A program made the translations under genes and the position numbers. Source: an uncultured Actinomycetes bacterium (GTDB taxonomy: Bacteria > Actinomycetota > Acidimicrobiia > Acidimicrobiales > Microtrichaceae). Taken from it: a stretch of 48,344 nt of DNA. This document shows positions 15,877 to 22,879 of this stretch, piece after piece. Each line of letters begins with the position of its first letter. Positions within the stretch are counted from its first letter, which is position 1. The notes below the pieces were generated by a model. It was not told where the DNA came from and made no database searches. It saw nothing but the letters and a program-made list of their open reading frames with translations. The DNA is taken from assembly GCA_903925745.1 (NCBI GenBank), contig CAIYGQ010000335.1, positions 1-48,344 on the forward strand. Reading direction: 5' to 3'.

Positions 15877-16635
15877 TCAGCGTGAGTACCCGGGATCCCG
15901 CTTCTCGACGAAGGCGTCCCGCGCCTCGTCGGACACACCGCTGAGGTTCAACTCGAAGGTGAACCCCTGCTCGTAGCGGTAGCTGCGGTTGACGTCGATC
16001 GGATCGATCCCGTTCAGCGACTCCTTGGCGCGCCGGATGACGTAACGGCTCTTCGAGCAGATCACCTCCGCGATCCCGAACGCGGTGTCCCGCAGATCGT
16101 CGAGCGGCACCACCCGGCTCACCGACCCCCACCCGTGCAGGACCGATGCGTCGATGTCCTTGGCGGTGTAGACCATCTCCCGCATGGCGTGCTGGGGCAC
16201 CAGTCGGGCCAGGTGGGTGGCAGCTCCGAGCGCACCCTGGTTCACCTCCGGCAACCCGAAGCGGGTGCCCTCGGCCGCGACGATCACATCGGAGTTGCCG
16301 ACCAGGCCGATCCCGCCACCCAGGCAGTAGCCGTGGACGGCGGCGATGACGGGCACCTCGCACTCGTAGACCGCCTTGAACGCGGCGTAGCAGCCCCGGT
16401 TGGCGCCGACGAGTGCATCGAACCCCTCGGTCTGTTGCATCTCCTTGATGTCGACACCGGCGTTGAACCCACGGCCCTCGGCCCGGAGCACCAGGGCACC
16501 GACCTCCTGGTTGCGGCCGATGGCCGTGACCAGGTCGGCGAGTTCGAACCATCCGGCGACGGTCAGCGCGTTGACCGGGGGGTGGTCCATGACGAGCTCG
16601 GCCACGGCGCCGGTGGTGGTGACGGTGAAGCCCAT
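15877..16635 (-). CDS. echA20: EchA20-type enoyl-CoA hydratase-family ring-opening hydrolase
   Basis: A 252-residue crotonase-fold enzyme. AEGRGFNAGVDIKEMQQTEGFDAL, ANRGCYAAFKAVYECEVPVIAAVHGYCLGGGIGLVGNSDVIVA (oxyanion-hole region) and YRYEQGFTFELNLSGVSDEARDAFVEKRD match my memory of M. tuberculosis EchA20 (Rv3550) nearly throughout. EchA20 hydrolyses steroid ring D of the HIEC-CoA intermediate, the step just before IpdAB, so it and ipdABC form consecutive steps. The ATG at 16635 is preceded by AGGAG. Unlike in mycobacteria, it is separated from ipdABC by a divergently oriented lipoprotein gene. Confidence 0.93.
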   Translation of the reverse strand: MGFTVTTTGAVAELVMDHPPVNALTVAGWFELADLVTAIGRNQEVGALVLRAEGRGFNAGVDIKEMQQTEGFDALVGANRGCYAAFKAVYECEVPVIAAVHGYCLGGGIGLVGNSDVIVAAEGTRFGLPEVNQGALGAATHLARLVPQHAMREMVYTAKDIDASVLHGWGSVSRVVPLDDLRDTAFGIAEVICSKSRYVIRRAKESLNGIDPIDVNRSYRYEQGFTFELNLSGVSDEARDAFVEKRDPGYSR

Positions 16636-16715
16636 GGTCGCTCCTGTTCCGGGCCCGGACGCCGAGGGGCCGGGCGCTGTCCTGCGGCCGACCCGACGCC
16701 CGGCGCGGGCGACCG

Positions 16716-17678
16716 TCACGGCCTGCGGTGGACCGACCGTACCGGCTCGCCCAGCACGTCGGCGAGACCGGAGAGCACCAACGGGTCGGACAGGTAGTCA
16801 CCGTGGCCGCGCCGTGAGGTGGGCAACGGCTCGGCGATGCGGCGGGGGTCGGCACCGAACCGGCCGCCGGTGAGCGCCGGAACGTGTTCGATCGGGTCGC
16901 CGTCGGCGAGGGCTGCGAGCACCCGGACCCGCCGACCTCCCGGGAGTCGGCCCGGGTCGTCGAGTCCGGCCCCCGGCGAGCCGAGCAGGACCGCAGCGTG
17001 CGCGTCGACCCCGAGACCGACCGCACGACCGACGACGTGGCCGCCGTAGCTGTGACCGACCAGCACCACCCGGGCCGGCCCTCCGGGCCGGTCCCGGCGG
17101 CGGAGTGCGGCGACCTCGGCGACCAGGAGACCCGCTCCCTCCTGCGCTGGTCGCAGGTCCAGCCCACCGAGGACGGAGTCCGGCGGGTCATAGCCCAGCC
17201 ACGCCACCACGGCGAGCGAGTCGACCGCCGGCGCCAGGTCGTCGTGGAGGCGTCGGGCCGTGGTGGCGAGGGCTCCGGAGTCCCCACGATCCGTACCGAC
17301 ACCCGGCACGAGGACGACGACGCTCGACGCGTCAGCGGCTCCGACCCGGTGGACGAACCGCCCGCCGTCCCGCGGATCGTCGCGGAGCGTGACCGCGGAC
17401 GCCGGGGCGGCCGACGCCGCTCGCTGGTCGCGGGCGTGGCGCACCAACGTCGCGGCTGCGCGCTCGAGGTCCGCGGCGCAGCGCAACGCCGGCCCGACGA
17501 TCCGGTGTCGGTGGACGGAACCGAACCGCTCGGCGTCGGGACCGCTCCACGTCGCCGAGCCGGACCCCGTCCCAGCGGCGCGCCCGGGTGGCACGGCGGC
17601 GCGCCGGAGTGAGTCAGCGAGCGCCCGGTGCTCCCGGGCGAGCCGGTCGAGTGCGGAGGGGTCGGCACCGAGTCGCAC
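16716..17678 (-). CDS. DUF1023 alpha/beta hydrolase
   Basis: About 320 residues. The C-terminal two thirds carry the DUF1023 hallmarks: VVVLVPGVGTD, VVAWLGYDPPDS, the nucleophile elbow GHSYGGHVVGRA and LLGSPGAGLDD, ending with a His-containing RRGHGDYLSDP segment. The N-terminal ~110 residues are helical and WXG-like (LATWSGPDA-type sequence), a common arrangement in actinobacterial members. The substrate is unknown. The GTG at 17678 is supported by a leaderless-type TACCGT 6 nt upstream. echA20 lies 80 nt downstream on the same strand, in a GC-rich gap with a short GCCCGG/CCGGGC inverted repeat, so co-transcription is possible. Confidence 0.83.
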   Translation of the reverse strand: MRLGADPSALDRLAREHRALADSLRRAAVPPGRAAGTGSGSATWSGPDAERFGSVHRHRIVGPALRCAADLERAAATLVRHARDQRAASAAPASAVTLRDDPRDGGRFVHRVGAADASSVVVLVPGVGTDRGDSGALATTARRLHDDLAPAVDSLAVVAWLGYDPPDSVLGGLDLRPAQEGAGLLVAEVAALRRRDRPGGPARVVLVGHSYGGHVVGRAVGLGVDAHAAVLLGSPGAGLDDPGRLPGGRRVRVLAALADGDPIEHVPALTGGRFGADPRRIAEPLPTSRRGHGDYLSDPLVLSGLADVLGEPVRSVHRRP

Positions 17679-17684
17679 GGACGA

Positions 17685-17690
17685 ACGGTA
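17685..17690 (-). promoter_or_regulatory. -10 box of the DUF1023 hydrolase gene, leaderless type
   Basis: TACCGT on the minus strand, 6 nt before GTG 17678. It is back-to-back with the SDR promoter at 17740. Confidence 0.5.
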
Positions 17691-17739
17691 CGGAGGTGTG
17701 ACCGCCGGGTCACCGGAGACCGGTGCCCGCCCCGGCCGG

Positions 17740-17745
17740 TAGGGT
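17740..17745 (+). promoter_or_regulatory. -10 box of the SDR gene, leaderless type
   Basis: TAGGGT ends 8 nt before GTG 17754. Confidence 0.5.
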
Positions 17746-17753
17746 CGTCGACC

Positions 17754-18569
17754 GTGGAGCACGATGCTGAGACCGACCGGCTCGACCACCACGGGCGGGT
17801 GGTGGTGATCACCGGGGGCAGCAAGGGAATCGGGCGGGTGCTGGTCGAGCGGTTCCTGGACTGGGGCGCCGAGGTCGTCACCTGTGGCCGCAACGAACCC
17901 GACGAGGTGCCGTCGAAGGACGGGCGCACGGCGGTGTTCGTGACCGCCGACGTGCGGGATCCGGACCAGGCCGCAGCGGTGGTGGACACCGCCGTGGAAC
18001 GGTTCGGGCGCCTCGATGCGGTCGTGAACAACGCCGGGGGTGCCCCGGCGGCCGATGCGGCGACGGCCTCGCCCCGGTTCAGCGAGTCGATCATCCGGTT
18101 GAACCTGCTGGCCCCGTTGCACGTGGCCCAGCGCGCGCACCATCACTTCGTCACCGGCTCTGCCGGCAACGGAACCGGCTCTGCCGGCAACGGAACCGGC
18201 GTGGTCGTGAACATCGCGTCGGTGTCGGCCACCAGACCGTCACCGGGTACGGCCGCCTACGGCGCCGCCAAGGCGGGGCTGTTGAGCCTCACCCAGTCAC
18301 TGGCGGTGGAGTGGGCTCCGACGACCCGGGTCGTGGCGGTCGTCGCCGGCATGATCGCGACGGAGCAGGCGGAACTCCACTACGGCGACGCCGAGGCCCA
18401 GGCCCGGGTCGCCTCGACGATCCCGGCGGGGCGGTTGGGAACCCCCGAGGACCTGGCACAGGCCTGCCGGTGGTTGACCTCGCCGCTGTCGTCGTACATC
18501 AGCGGCTCTGCGGTCTGGCTCCATGGGGCCGGCGAGCGGCCTGCGTTCCTGGCCGCGGTCGAGGGCTGA
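17754..18569 (+). CDS. Short-chain dehydrogenase/reductase
   Basis: A 271-residue classical SDR with cofactor motif VVITGGSKGIGR (TGxxxGxG), NNAG, the catalytic-Ser segment NIASVSA and the active-site Tyr/Lys in AAYGAAKAG. It would oxidise or reduce a hydroxyl/keto group with NAD(P)(H). Lying among EchA20, IpdABC and an F420-type oxidoreductase it may act on a steroid or acyl-CoA intermediate, but the sequence does not fix the substrate. A 21-bp tandem duplication adds a GSAGNGT-GSAGNGT loop just before the strand carrying the catalytic Ser. GTG 17754 is chosen because of the promoter spacing. Confidence 0.9.
   Translation: MEHDAETDRLDHHGRVVVITGGSKGIGRVLVERFLDWGAEVVTCGRNEPDEVPSKDGRTAVFVTADVRDPDQAAAVVDTAVERFGRLDAVVNNAGGAPAADAATASPRFSESIIRLNLLAPLHVAQRAHHHFVTGSAGNGTGSAGNGTGVVVNIASVSATRPSPGTAAYGAAKAGLLSLTQSLAVEWAPTTRVVAVVAGMIATEQAELHYGDAEAQARVASTIPAGRLGTPEDLAQACRWLTSPLSSYISGSAVWLHGAGERPAFLAAVEG
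18153..18200 (+). repeat. 21-bp tandem repeat inside the SDR gene
   Basis: Two perfect copies, 18153-18173 and 18174-18194, plus a 6-nt partial third copy. The repeat is in frame and encodes two TGSAGNG units in a surface loop. Confidence 0.9.
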
Positions 18570-18591
18570 GGTCCAACCGGATCGCACCGAC

Positions 18592-19491
18592 TCAGGTCAG
18601 GTCGAGCGCTGCGGCCAGCTCGCGCCACTCGGCCCGCGGCAGGTGGAGCTGGTCGGCACCGAGCACCTGGACGCAGACGTGGTCGGCCCCGGCGTCCAGG
18701 TGGGCCTGCACCCGGGCGAGTGCATCGTCCATCGTTCCCCAGGCGACGATCGCATCGACCAGGCGGTCCGACCCTCCATCGGCGATGTCCTCCTCGGTGT
18801 AGCCGAGTCGCAGCAGGTTGTTCGCGTAGTTGGGGAGACCCAGGTAGATCGCCATGTTGGCCCGCGCCGTGGCTCGCGCCGACTCGGGGTCGGTGTCGAG
18901 GACGACCATCTGCTCCACGGCCAGCAACGGCTCCGGTCCCATGGTCTCGCGGGCCAGCGCGGTGTGCTCGGGCGGGACGAAGTACGGGTGCGCCCCCGCG
19001 GTGCGCTCGGCGGCGAGCCGGAGCATCTTCGGCCCGAGCGCCGCGAGGACGATCTGCGCCGGAGGATCGCCGACCGGCGAGAAGAACAGCGACTCCTCCA
19101 TGCGGTCGAGGTACTCGACCATCCCCGTGTAGGGCTTGGACCAGTCCTGCTTGCGGATGCCGGAGACCAGGTGGCCGTGGCTGACACCGAGCCCGAGCAG
19201 GAACCGCCCGGGATAGGCCTCGTTGAGGGTCTGCATCCCGGCGTTGCAGGTGAGCGGGTCACGCCCGTACCGGTTGACGATGCCGGTGGCGACGACCATC
19301 GACGTCGTGGCCTCGAGCAGGAATGCGGAGTGCACGAACGGCTCCCGGAAGACGGTCTCGGGGATCCACAACGCGCCGTAGCCGAGCTCCTCGATCTCAG
19401 TCGCGCACTCGCGCGCCAGCGACGAGGGGACTGCGTCGAGCGCGCCGGTCCAGATGCCGTAGGTGCCGATGTCCACGTGCGGGTTCTGCAT
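18592..19491 (-). CDS. LLM-class F420-dependent oxidoreductase
   Basis: A 299-residue luciferase-like TIM-barrel protein. ECATEIEELGYGALWIPET, TGIVNRYGRDPLTCNAGMQTLNEAYPGRFLLGLGVSH and LAALGPKMLRLAAERTAGAHPYFV are typical of the MSMEG_4141-like group of probable F420-dependent oxidoreductases. Use of F420 is inferred from the family. It would transfer hydride between F420 and an unknown substrate; related proteins occur in mycobacterial sterol-degradation clusters. It converges with the SDR gene (22-nt gap). The ATG has a leaderless-type TAGGGT 6 nt upstream. Confidence 0.9.
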   Translation of the reverse strand: MQNPHVDIGTYGIWTGALDAVPSSLARECATEIEELGYGALWIPETVFREPFVHSAFLLEATTSMVVATGIVNRYGRDPLTCNAGMQTLNEAYPGRFLLGLGVSHGHLVSGIRKQDWSKPYTGMVEYLDRMEESLFFSPVGDPPAQIVLAALGPKMLRLAAERTAGAHPYFVPPEHTALARETMGPEPLLAVEQMVVLDTDPESARATARANMAIYLGLPNYANNLLRLGYTEEDIADGGSDRLVDAIVAWGTMDDALARVQAHLDAGADHVCVQVLGADQLHLPRAEWRELAAALDLT

Positions 19492-19497
19492 GGCCGA

Positions 19498-19503
19498 ACC
19501 CTA
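19498..19503 (-). promoter_or_regulatory. -10 box of the LLM oxidoreductase gene, leaderless type
   Basis: TAGGGT on the minus strand, 6 nt before ATG 19491. Confidence 0.5.
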
Positions 19504-19517
19504 GGACGAACCAGCAG

Positions 19518-21092
19518 TCAGTCGCCCCACTGTCGGGTGGGATCCAGGTAGAGGAAGCCGAACGCCTCGTCGCGCACGTCGAGTCCGGCCTCCCGGAGCG
19601 CCGGGCTCCAGTCGCCGTCCACTCCGGGCCGGGACTCCTCCATCCCGTGGTCCGCGCACAGGAACACCGCTGTGCGCTCGAGTACGCCGCGACGGTCCAG
19701 GGCGTCGAGCACCTCGCCGATCCGACCATCGGTGTCGCGCACCGATGCCCGCGCGATCTCGGAGTGCGGGCCGCCCTCGTGGAATGCCGAGTCGGTGAGC
19801 GTGAAGTTCATCCACAGGAACCGGGGCAGCGGGTAGTCGGTGTCCAGGAACCGACCCTCGATCAGGCCGACGGCCTGGGTGACGCCGTGGTGGTCGACCT
19901 GGGTGAACGTGGCGTAGTCCTTGACCGGACGGACGAACATCTCGGTCGCGTGCGGCAGGCCCTCGGCGGACCCGGGGAACGGCATCCGCACGCCCCGCCG
20001 CATCAGGTCGAAGGTCGAGTAGACGGCGCCCGGGTCGGCGGGCTCGTTGACCGAGGCCGTGAACGCCTCGGGGTCGGCCCGGCGGATCGCCGCGTGGATG
20101 CTGTCGGTGCCGGACCGGAGCGGGTCCATGGCGGTCACCCACGTGGCCGGCGAGTTGGTGACGACCTGCTCCTGGATCGAACGGTCCCACCACGCGTTGT
20201 GGAGGATTCCGTGGTGACCCGGATGCCGGCCGGTCAGCACCGTGGTGTGGTTGGGCAGCGTCACGGTCGGCAGCGACGACACGATCCCGTTGCACAGCGT
20301 CGAGCCCTCGGCCATCAGGCGGGCCACGTTCGGTGCCTCGCCCGATGCCGCCATGTCGTACAACACGTTCGGGTTGCACCCGTCGAGCAGGAACCCGACC
20401 ACCAGGTCCGGCCGTTCGCGCGGGTCGAGCAGTTCGGCGAGCACGTCGCCGTCCTGGGCCAGCAGGTGGGCGTCCTCCCGGTGCCGGCCGTCCAGTCCGG
20501 TGCCGCCGGCCGGATCCAGGCCGAGCAGCGCCAGCACGGTCGGCGCGATGTCGACGAGCTGTGCCGGCAGGTCGGTCATCCCGAGCCGGGCGGCGCCCCG
20601 ACCGGAGACGATGAACGGTGCCCGGCACTGCACGCTGGCGAGCGACCCGTGCTCGCCGATGTGACCGCCGAGCGACGCCCAGTGGTGTGCGGAGGTGTGG
20701 ATCACGCACAGGTCCGGTGCGGCGGGGTGGTCGAAGAGCTGGGCCACCTGCTCGTACGCGAACGGGTAGGCGTTGTCGGTGCGGTGCGGGAAGCGGTTGG
20801 CGAGCTCGTCGGCGAGCGGGGCGAAGCGGTCCCTGGCCTGGTCACCGAGTGGGTTGCGACCCCGCACCTCGAGCTCACGGAAGTCCCAGTCGTGGTCGGG
20901 GCCGTCGGTGACCCGGCGCTCGAAGCGCACCGAGCCGTCGGGGGCGTGCGCCTCGTAGGCGCCGTCGCGGGCCAACAGGACCATCTCCACGATCGGGTCG
21001 AGGACCGGGTCGCACAGCACACCGAGCGCCGTCTCGACGGCGGCCGGGTCGGGCGGGGCGGCGGAGTGGTCGGGGGTCTCGGTCGCGCTCAC
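19518..21092 (-). CDS. Alkaline-phosphatase-superfamily phosphodiesterase with permuted motif order
   Basis: A 524-residue protein. Residues ~230-490 hold the nucleotide-pyrophosphatase/phosphodiesterase core: FLLDG (Asp237), PTVTLPNHTT (nucleophile Thr278), TLTDSAFH (Asp434, His438) and ADHGM (Asp481, His482). The last metal-ligand His of this superfamily normally follows ADHG in a G-x-HG motif near the C-terminus, but here the chain ends without it. A matching GEHGS (His148), with the downstream elements APFIVSGRG and LVDIAPTVLALLGL, is found in the N-terminal third. No signal peptide is seen, so it is probably cytoplasmic. The substrate is unknown. GTG at 21092 has a leaderless-type TACCCT 6 nt upstream. 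Confidence 0.82.
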   Translation of the reverse strand: MSATETPDHSAAPPDPAAVETALGVLCDPVLDPIVEMVLLARDGAYEAHAPDGSVRFERRVTDGPDHDWDFRELEVRGRNPLGDQARDRFAPLADELANRFPHRTDNAYPFAYEQVAQLFDHPAAPDLCVIHTSAHHWASLGGHIGEHGSLASVQCRAPFIVSGRGAARLGMTDLPAQLVDIAPTVLALLGLDPAGGTGLDGRHREDAHLLAQDGDVLAELLDPRERPDLVVGFLLDGCNPNVLYDMAASGEAPNVARLMAEGSTLCNGIVSSLPTVTLPNHTTVLTGRHPGHHGILHNAWWDRSIQEQVVTNSPATWVTAMDPLRSGTDSIHAAIRRADPEAFTASVNEPADPGAVYSTFDLMRRGVRMPFPGSAEGLPHATEMFVRPVKDYATFTQVDHHGVTQAVGLIEGRFLDTDYPLPRFLWMNFTLTDSAFHEGGPHSEIARASVRDTDGRIGEVLDALDRRGVLERTAVFLCADHGMEESRPGVDGDWSPALREAGLDVRDEAFGFLYLDPTRQWGD

Positions 21093-21098
21093 GCGGTC

Positions 21099-21104
21099 AG
21101 GGTA
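21099..21104 (-). promoter_or_regulatory. -10 box of the phosphodiesterase gene, leaderless type
   Basis: TACCCT on the minus strand, 6 nt before GTG 21092. Confidence 0.5.
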
Positions 21105-21147
21105 GGCGGCCGTCGAGGCGGCCTGCCGGTCGGGATCGCACCTCCGC

Positions 21148-21153
21148 TAACGT
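21148..21153 (+). promoter_or_regulatory. -10-like box of the DUF35-thiolase operon
   Basis: TAACGT predicts a start near 21160, at the left edge of the CTGAC-N5-GTCAG palindrome, leaving a ~40-nt leader with GGAGG at 21184-21188. Confidence 0.5.
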
Positions 21154-21161
21154 GCCCCGAC

Positions 21162-21181
21162 ACCTGACAGGTCGTCAGATC
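21162..21181. promoter_or_regulatory. CTGAC-N5-GTCAG palindrome, site 3 (DUF35-thiolase operator)
   Basis: CTGAC (21164-21168) and GTCAG (21174-21178) flank AGGTC, with the same flanks (AC before, ATC after) as site 1. Placement just downstream of the -10-like box matches site 2. Confidence 0.65.
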
Positions 21182-21200
21182 CCGGAGGTCGAGCGCACCC

Positions 21201-21686
21201 ATGGCCACACGCCGTCCGGTCGTCGAGGGCTGGTTCACCATCCCGGACGACGACACACCCCCGTCGCTGATCGGGACCCGCTGCACCGAGAGCGGCACCT
21301 ACTTCTTCCCGCCCGAACGGGTCATGTCCCGGGCCCCGGGCTTCGCCGACAGCGAGCTCGAGGAGGTCCACCTGTCCCGCCGGGGTCGACTCTGGTCGTA
21401 CACCGACGCGCAGTACCAGCCACCCGAGCCGTACGTGCCCGTCACCGATCCGCACGAGCCGTTCTGCATCGCCGCGGTCGAGCTGGAGGCAGAGCGGATG
21501 GTCGTGATGGGACAGGTCGTCGCCGGGGTGCGGGTCGAGGACCTGCGCATCGGGATGGAGATGGAGCTCGTCCTCGACACCCTCGACGTCCGGCCCGCCG
21601 ACGCCCGCACCGAGGACGGGAACGAGGACGAGATCGAGTACGTCGTGTGGAAGTGGCGGCCGGTGGATGACGGAGGTGCGTCGTGA
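21201..21686 (+). CDS. DUF35 OB-fold protein, partner of the adjacent thiolase
   Basis: A 161-residue protein with the layout of DUF35 acyl-CoA-binding partners (Rv3521/ChsH2-like): an N-terminal rubredoxin-like zinc-ribbon region, then an OB-fold (RLWSYTDAQYQPPEPYVP, MVVMGQVVAGVRVEDLRIGMEMELVLDTL). Of the four ribbon cysteines only Cys28 is kept (GTRCTESGTYFFPPERVMSRAPG), so it probably binds no zinc. In steroid degraders such proteins form complexes with thiolase-fold Ltp proteins. The thiolase gene overlaps its stop by four bases (GTGA), supporting a complex. It is the first gene of the operon, after a palindrome. Confidence 0.88.
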   Translation: MATRRPVVEGWFTIPDDDTPPSLIGTRCTESGTYFFPPERVMSRAPGFADSELEEVHLSRRGRLWSYTDAQYQPPEPYVPVTDPHEPFCIAAVELEAERMVVMGQVVAGVRVEDLRIGMEMELVLDTLDVRPADARTEDGNEDEIEYVVWKWRPVDDGGAS

Positions 21687-22879
21687 GCGTGGAGCAGGTC
21701 GCCGTACTGGGGGTGGGCATGCACCCCTGGGGCAAGTGGGGCCGCAACTTCGTCGAGTACGGCGTCGCCGCCGCCCGCGCCGCGCTCACCGACGCCGCAG
21801 TGGACTGGCGCGACGTCGGGTTCGTCGCCGGCGCCGACACGATGCGCAACGGCTACCCCGGGTACGTGGCGGGGGCGACCTTCGCCCAGGCACTCGGGTG
21901 GACCGGCGTGCCGGTCACGAGCGCGTACGGCGCCTGCGCATCGGGTGCCATGGCACTCGAGGCCGCCCGCCAGCGGATCCTGGCCGGCCTGTGCGACGTG
22001 GCGCTCGTGGTCGGTGCCGACACGACGCCGAAGGGGTTCCTCAAACCGAACGCCGGCGAACGGACCGACGACCCGGACTGGCTGCGGTTCCGGATGCTCG
22101 GGGCGACCAACCCGACGTACTTCGCCCTGTACGCCCGGCGGCGCGTCGACCTCTACGGGGCGACGTCCGAGGACTTCGCCCGCGTCAAGGTGAAGAACGC
22201 CCGGCACGGGCTGCACAACCCGTACGCCCGCTTCGTCAAGGAGGTGGGCGTCGACGACGTGCTGGCCTCGCCGATGGTGGCGACCCCACTGCGGTTGCTC
22301 GACATCTGCGCCACCTCCGACGGAGGCGCCGCGGTCGTCCTGAGTTCCATGGACTACGCCCGCTCGCGGGTCGGCACCGACGGTCTGGTCCGGGTGGCGG
22401 CGATCTCGACGGTGACTCCGACCTTCCCGAACTCCGTGATCGAGATGCCGAACTTCGCGACCGACTCCGCAGCCGGGGTGTCGGAGCCCGACCGGACCTT
22501 CAAACAGGCGATCGGGGACGCCGCGTACGCCCAGGCGGGACTCGGACCCGACGACGTCGACGTCGCCGAGGTCTACGACCTGTCGACCGCGCTCGAACTG
22601 GACTGGTACGAGGACCTGGGGTTCTGTGGCCCGGGTGAGGCCGAGGGACTGCTGCGCGACGGCGTCACCGAACTCGGCGGACGGCTGCCGGTCAACCCCT
22701 CGGGTGGACTCGCGTGCTTCGGTGAGGCGGTCCCGGCCCAGGCGCTCGCGCAGGTCTGCGAGCTGACCTGGCAGCTGCGGGGCACCGCCGAGGGTCGCCA
22801 GGCCGGTGATCCCCGGGTGGGCATCACCGCCAACCAGGGCCTGTTCGGCCACGGCTCGAGCGTGATCCTCACGCGCTGA
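21683..22879 (+). CDS. SCP-x/lipid-transfer-type thiolase
   Basis: A 398-residue thiolase-fold protein of the non-decarboxylating SCP-x group (Ltp3/Ltp4-like). Seen: SAYGACASGAMALEAAR with the nucleophile-type Cys85, EVYDLSTALELDWYEDLGFC, NPSGGLACFGEAVPAQALAQ with the second Cys, and GITANQGLFGHGSSVIL. Retention of both cysteines fits a true thiolase more than an Ltp2-type aldolase, which lacks them. It probably cleaves a beta-ketoacyl-CoA, perhaps of a steroid side chain, with its DUF35 partner. GTG overlaps the upstream stop by 4 nt. The 3' end overlaps the converging MFS gene by 11 bp. Confidence 0.92.
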   Translation: MSVEQVAVLGVGMHPWGKWGRNFVEYGVAAARAALTDAAVDWRDVGFVAGADTMRNGYPGYVAGATFAQALGWTGVPVTSAYGACASGAMALEAARQRILAGLCDVALVVGADTTPKGFLKPNAGERTDDPDWLRFRMLGATNPTYFALYARRRVDLYGATSEDFARVKVKNARHGLHNPYARFVKEVGVDDVLASPMVATPLRLLDICATSDGGAAVVLSSMDYARSRVGTDGLVRVAAISTVTPTFPNSVIEMPNFATDSAAGVSEPDRTFKQAIGDAAYAQAGLGPDDVDVAEVYDLSTALELDWYEDLGFCGPGEAEGLLRDGVTELGGRLPVNPSGGLACFGEAVPAQALAQVCELTWQLRGTAEGRQAGDPRVGITANQGLFGHGSSVILTR

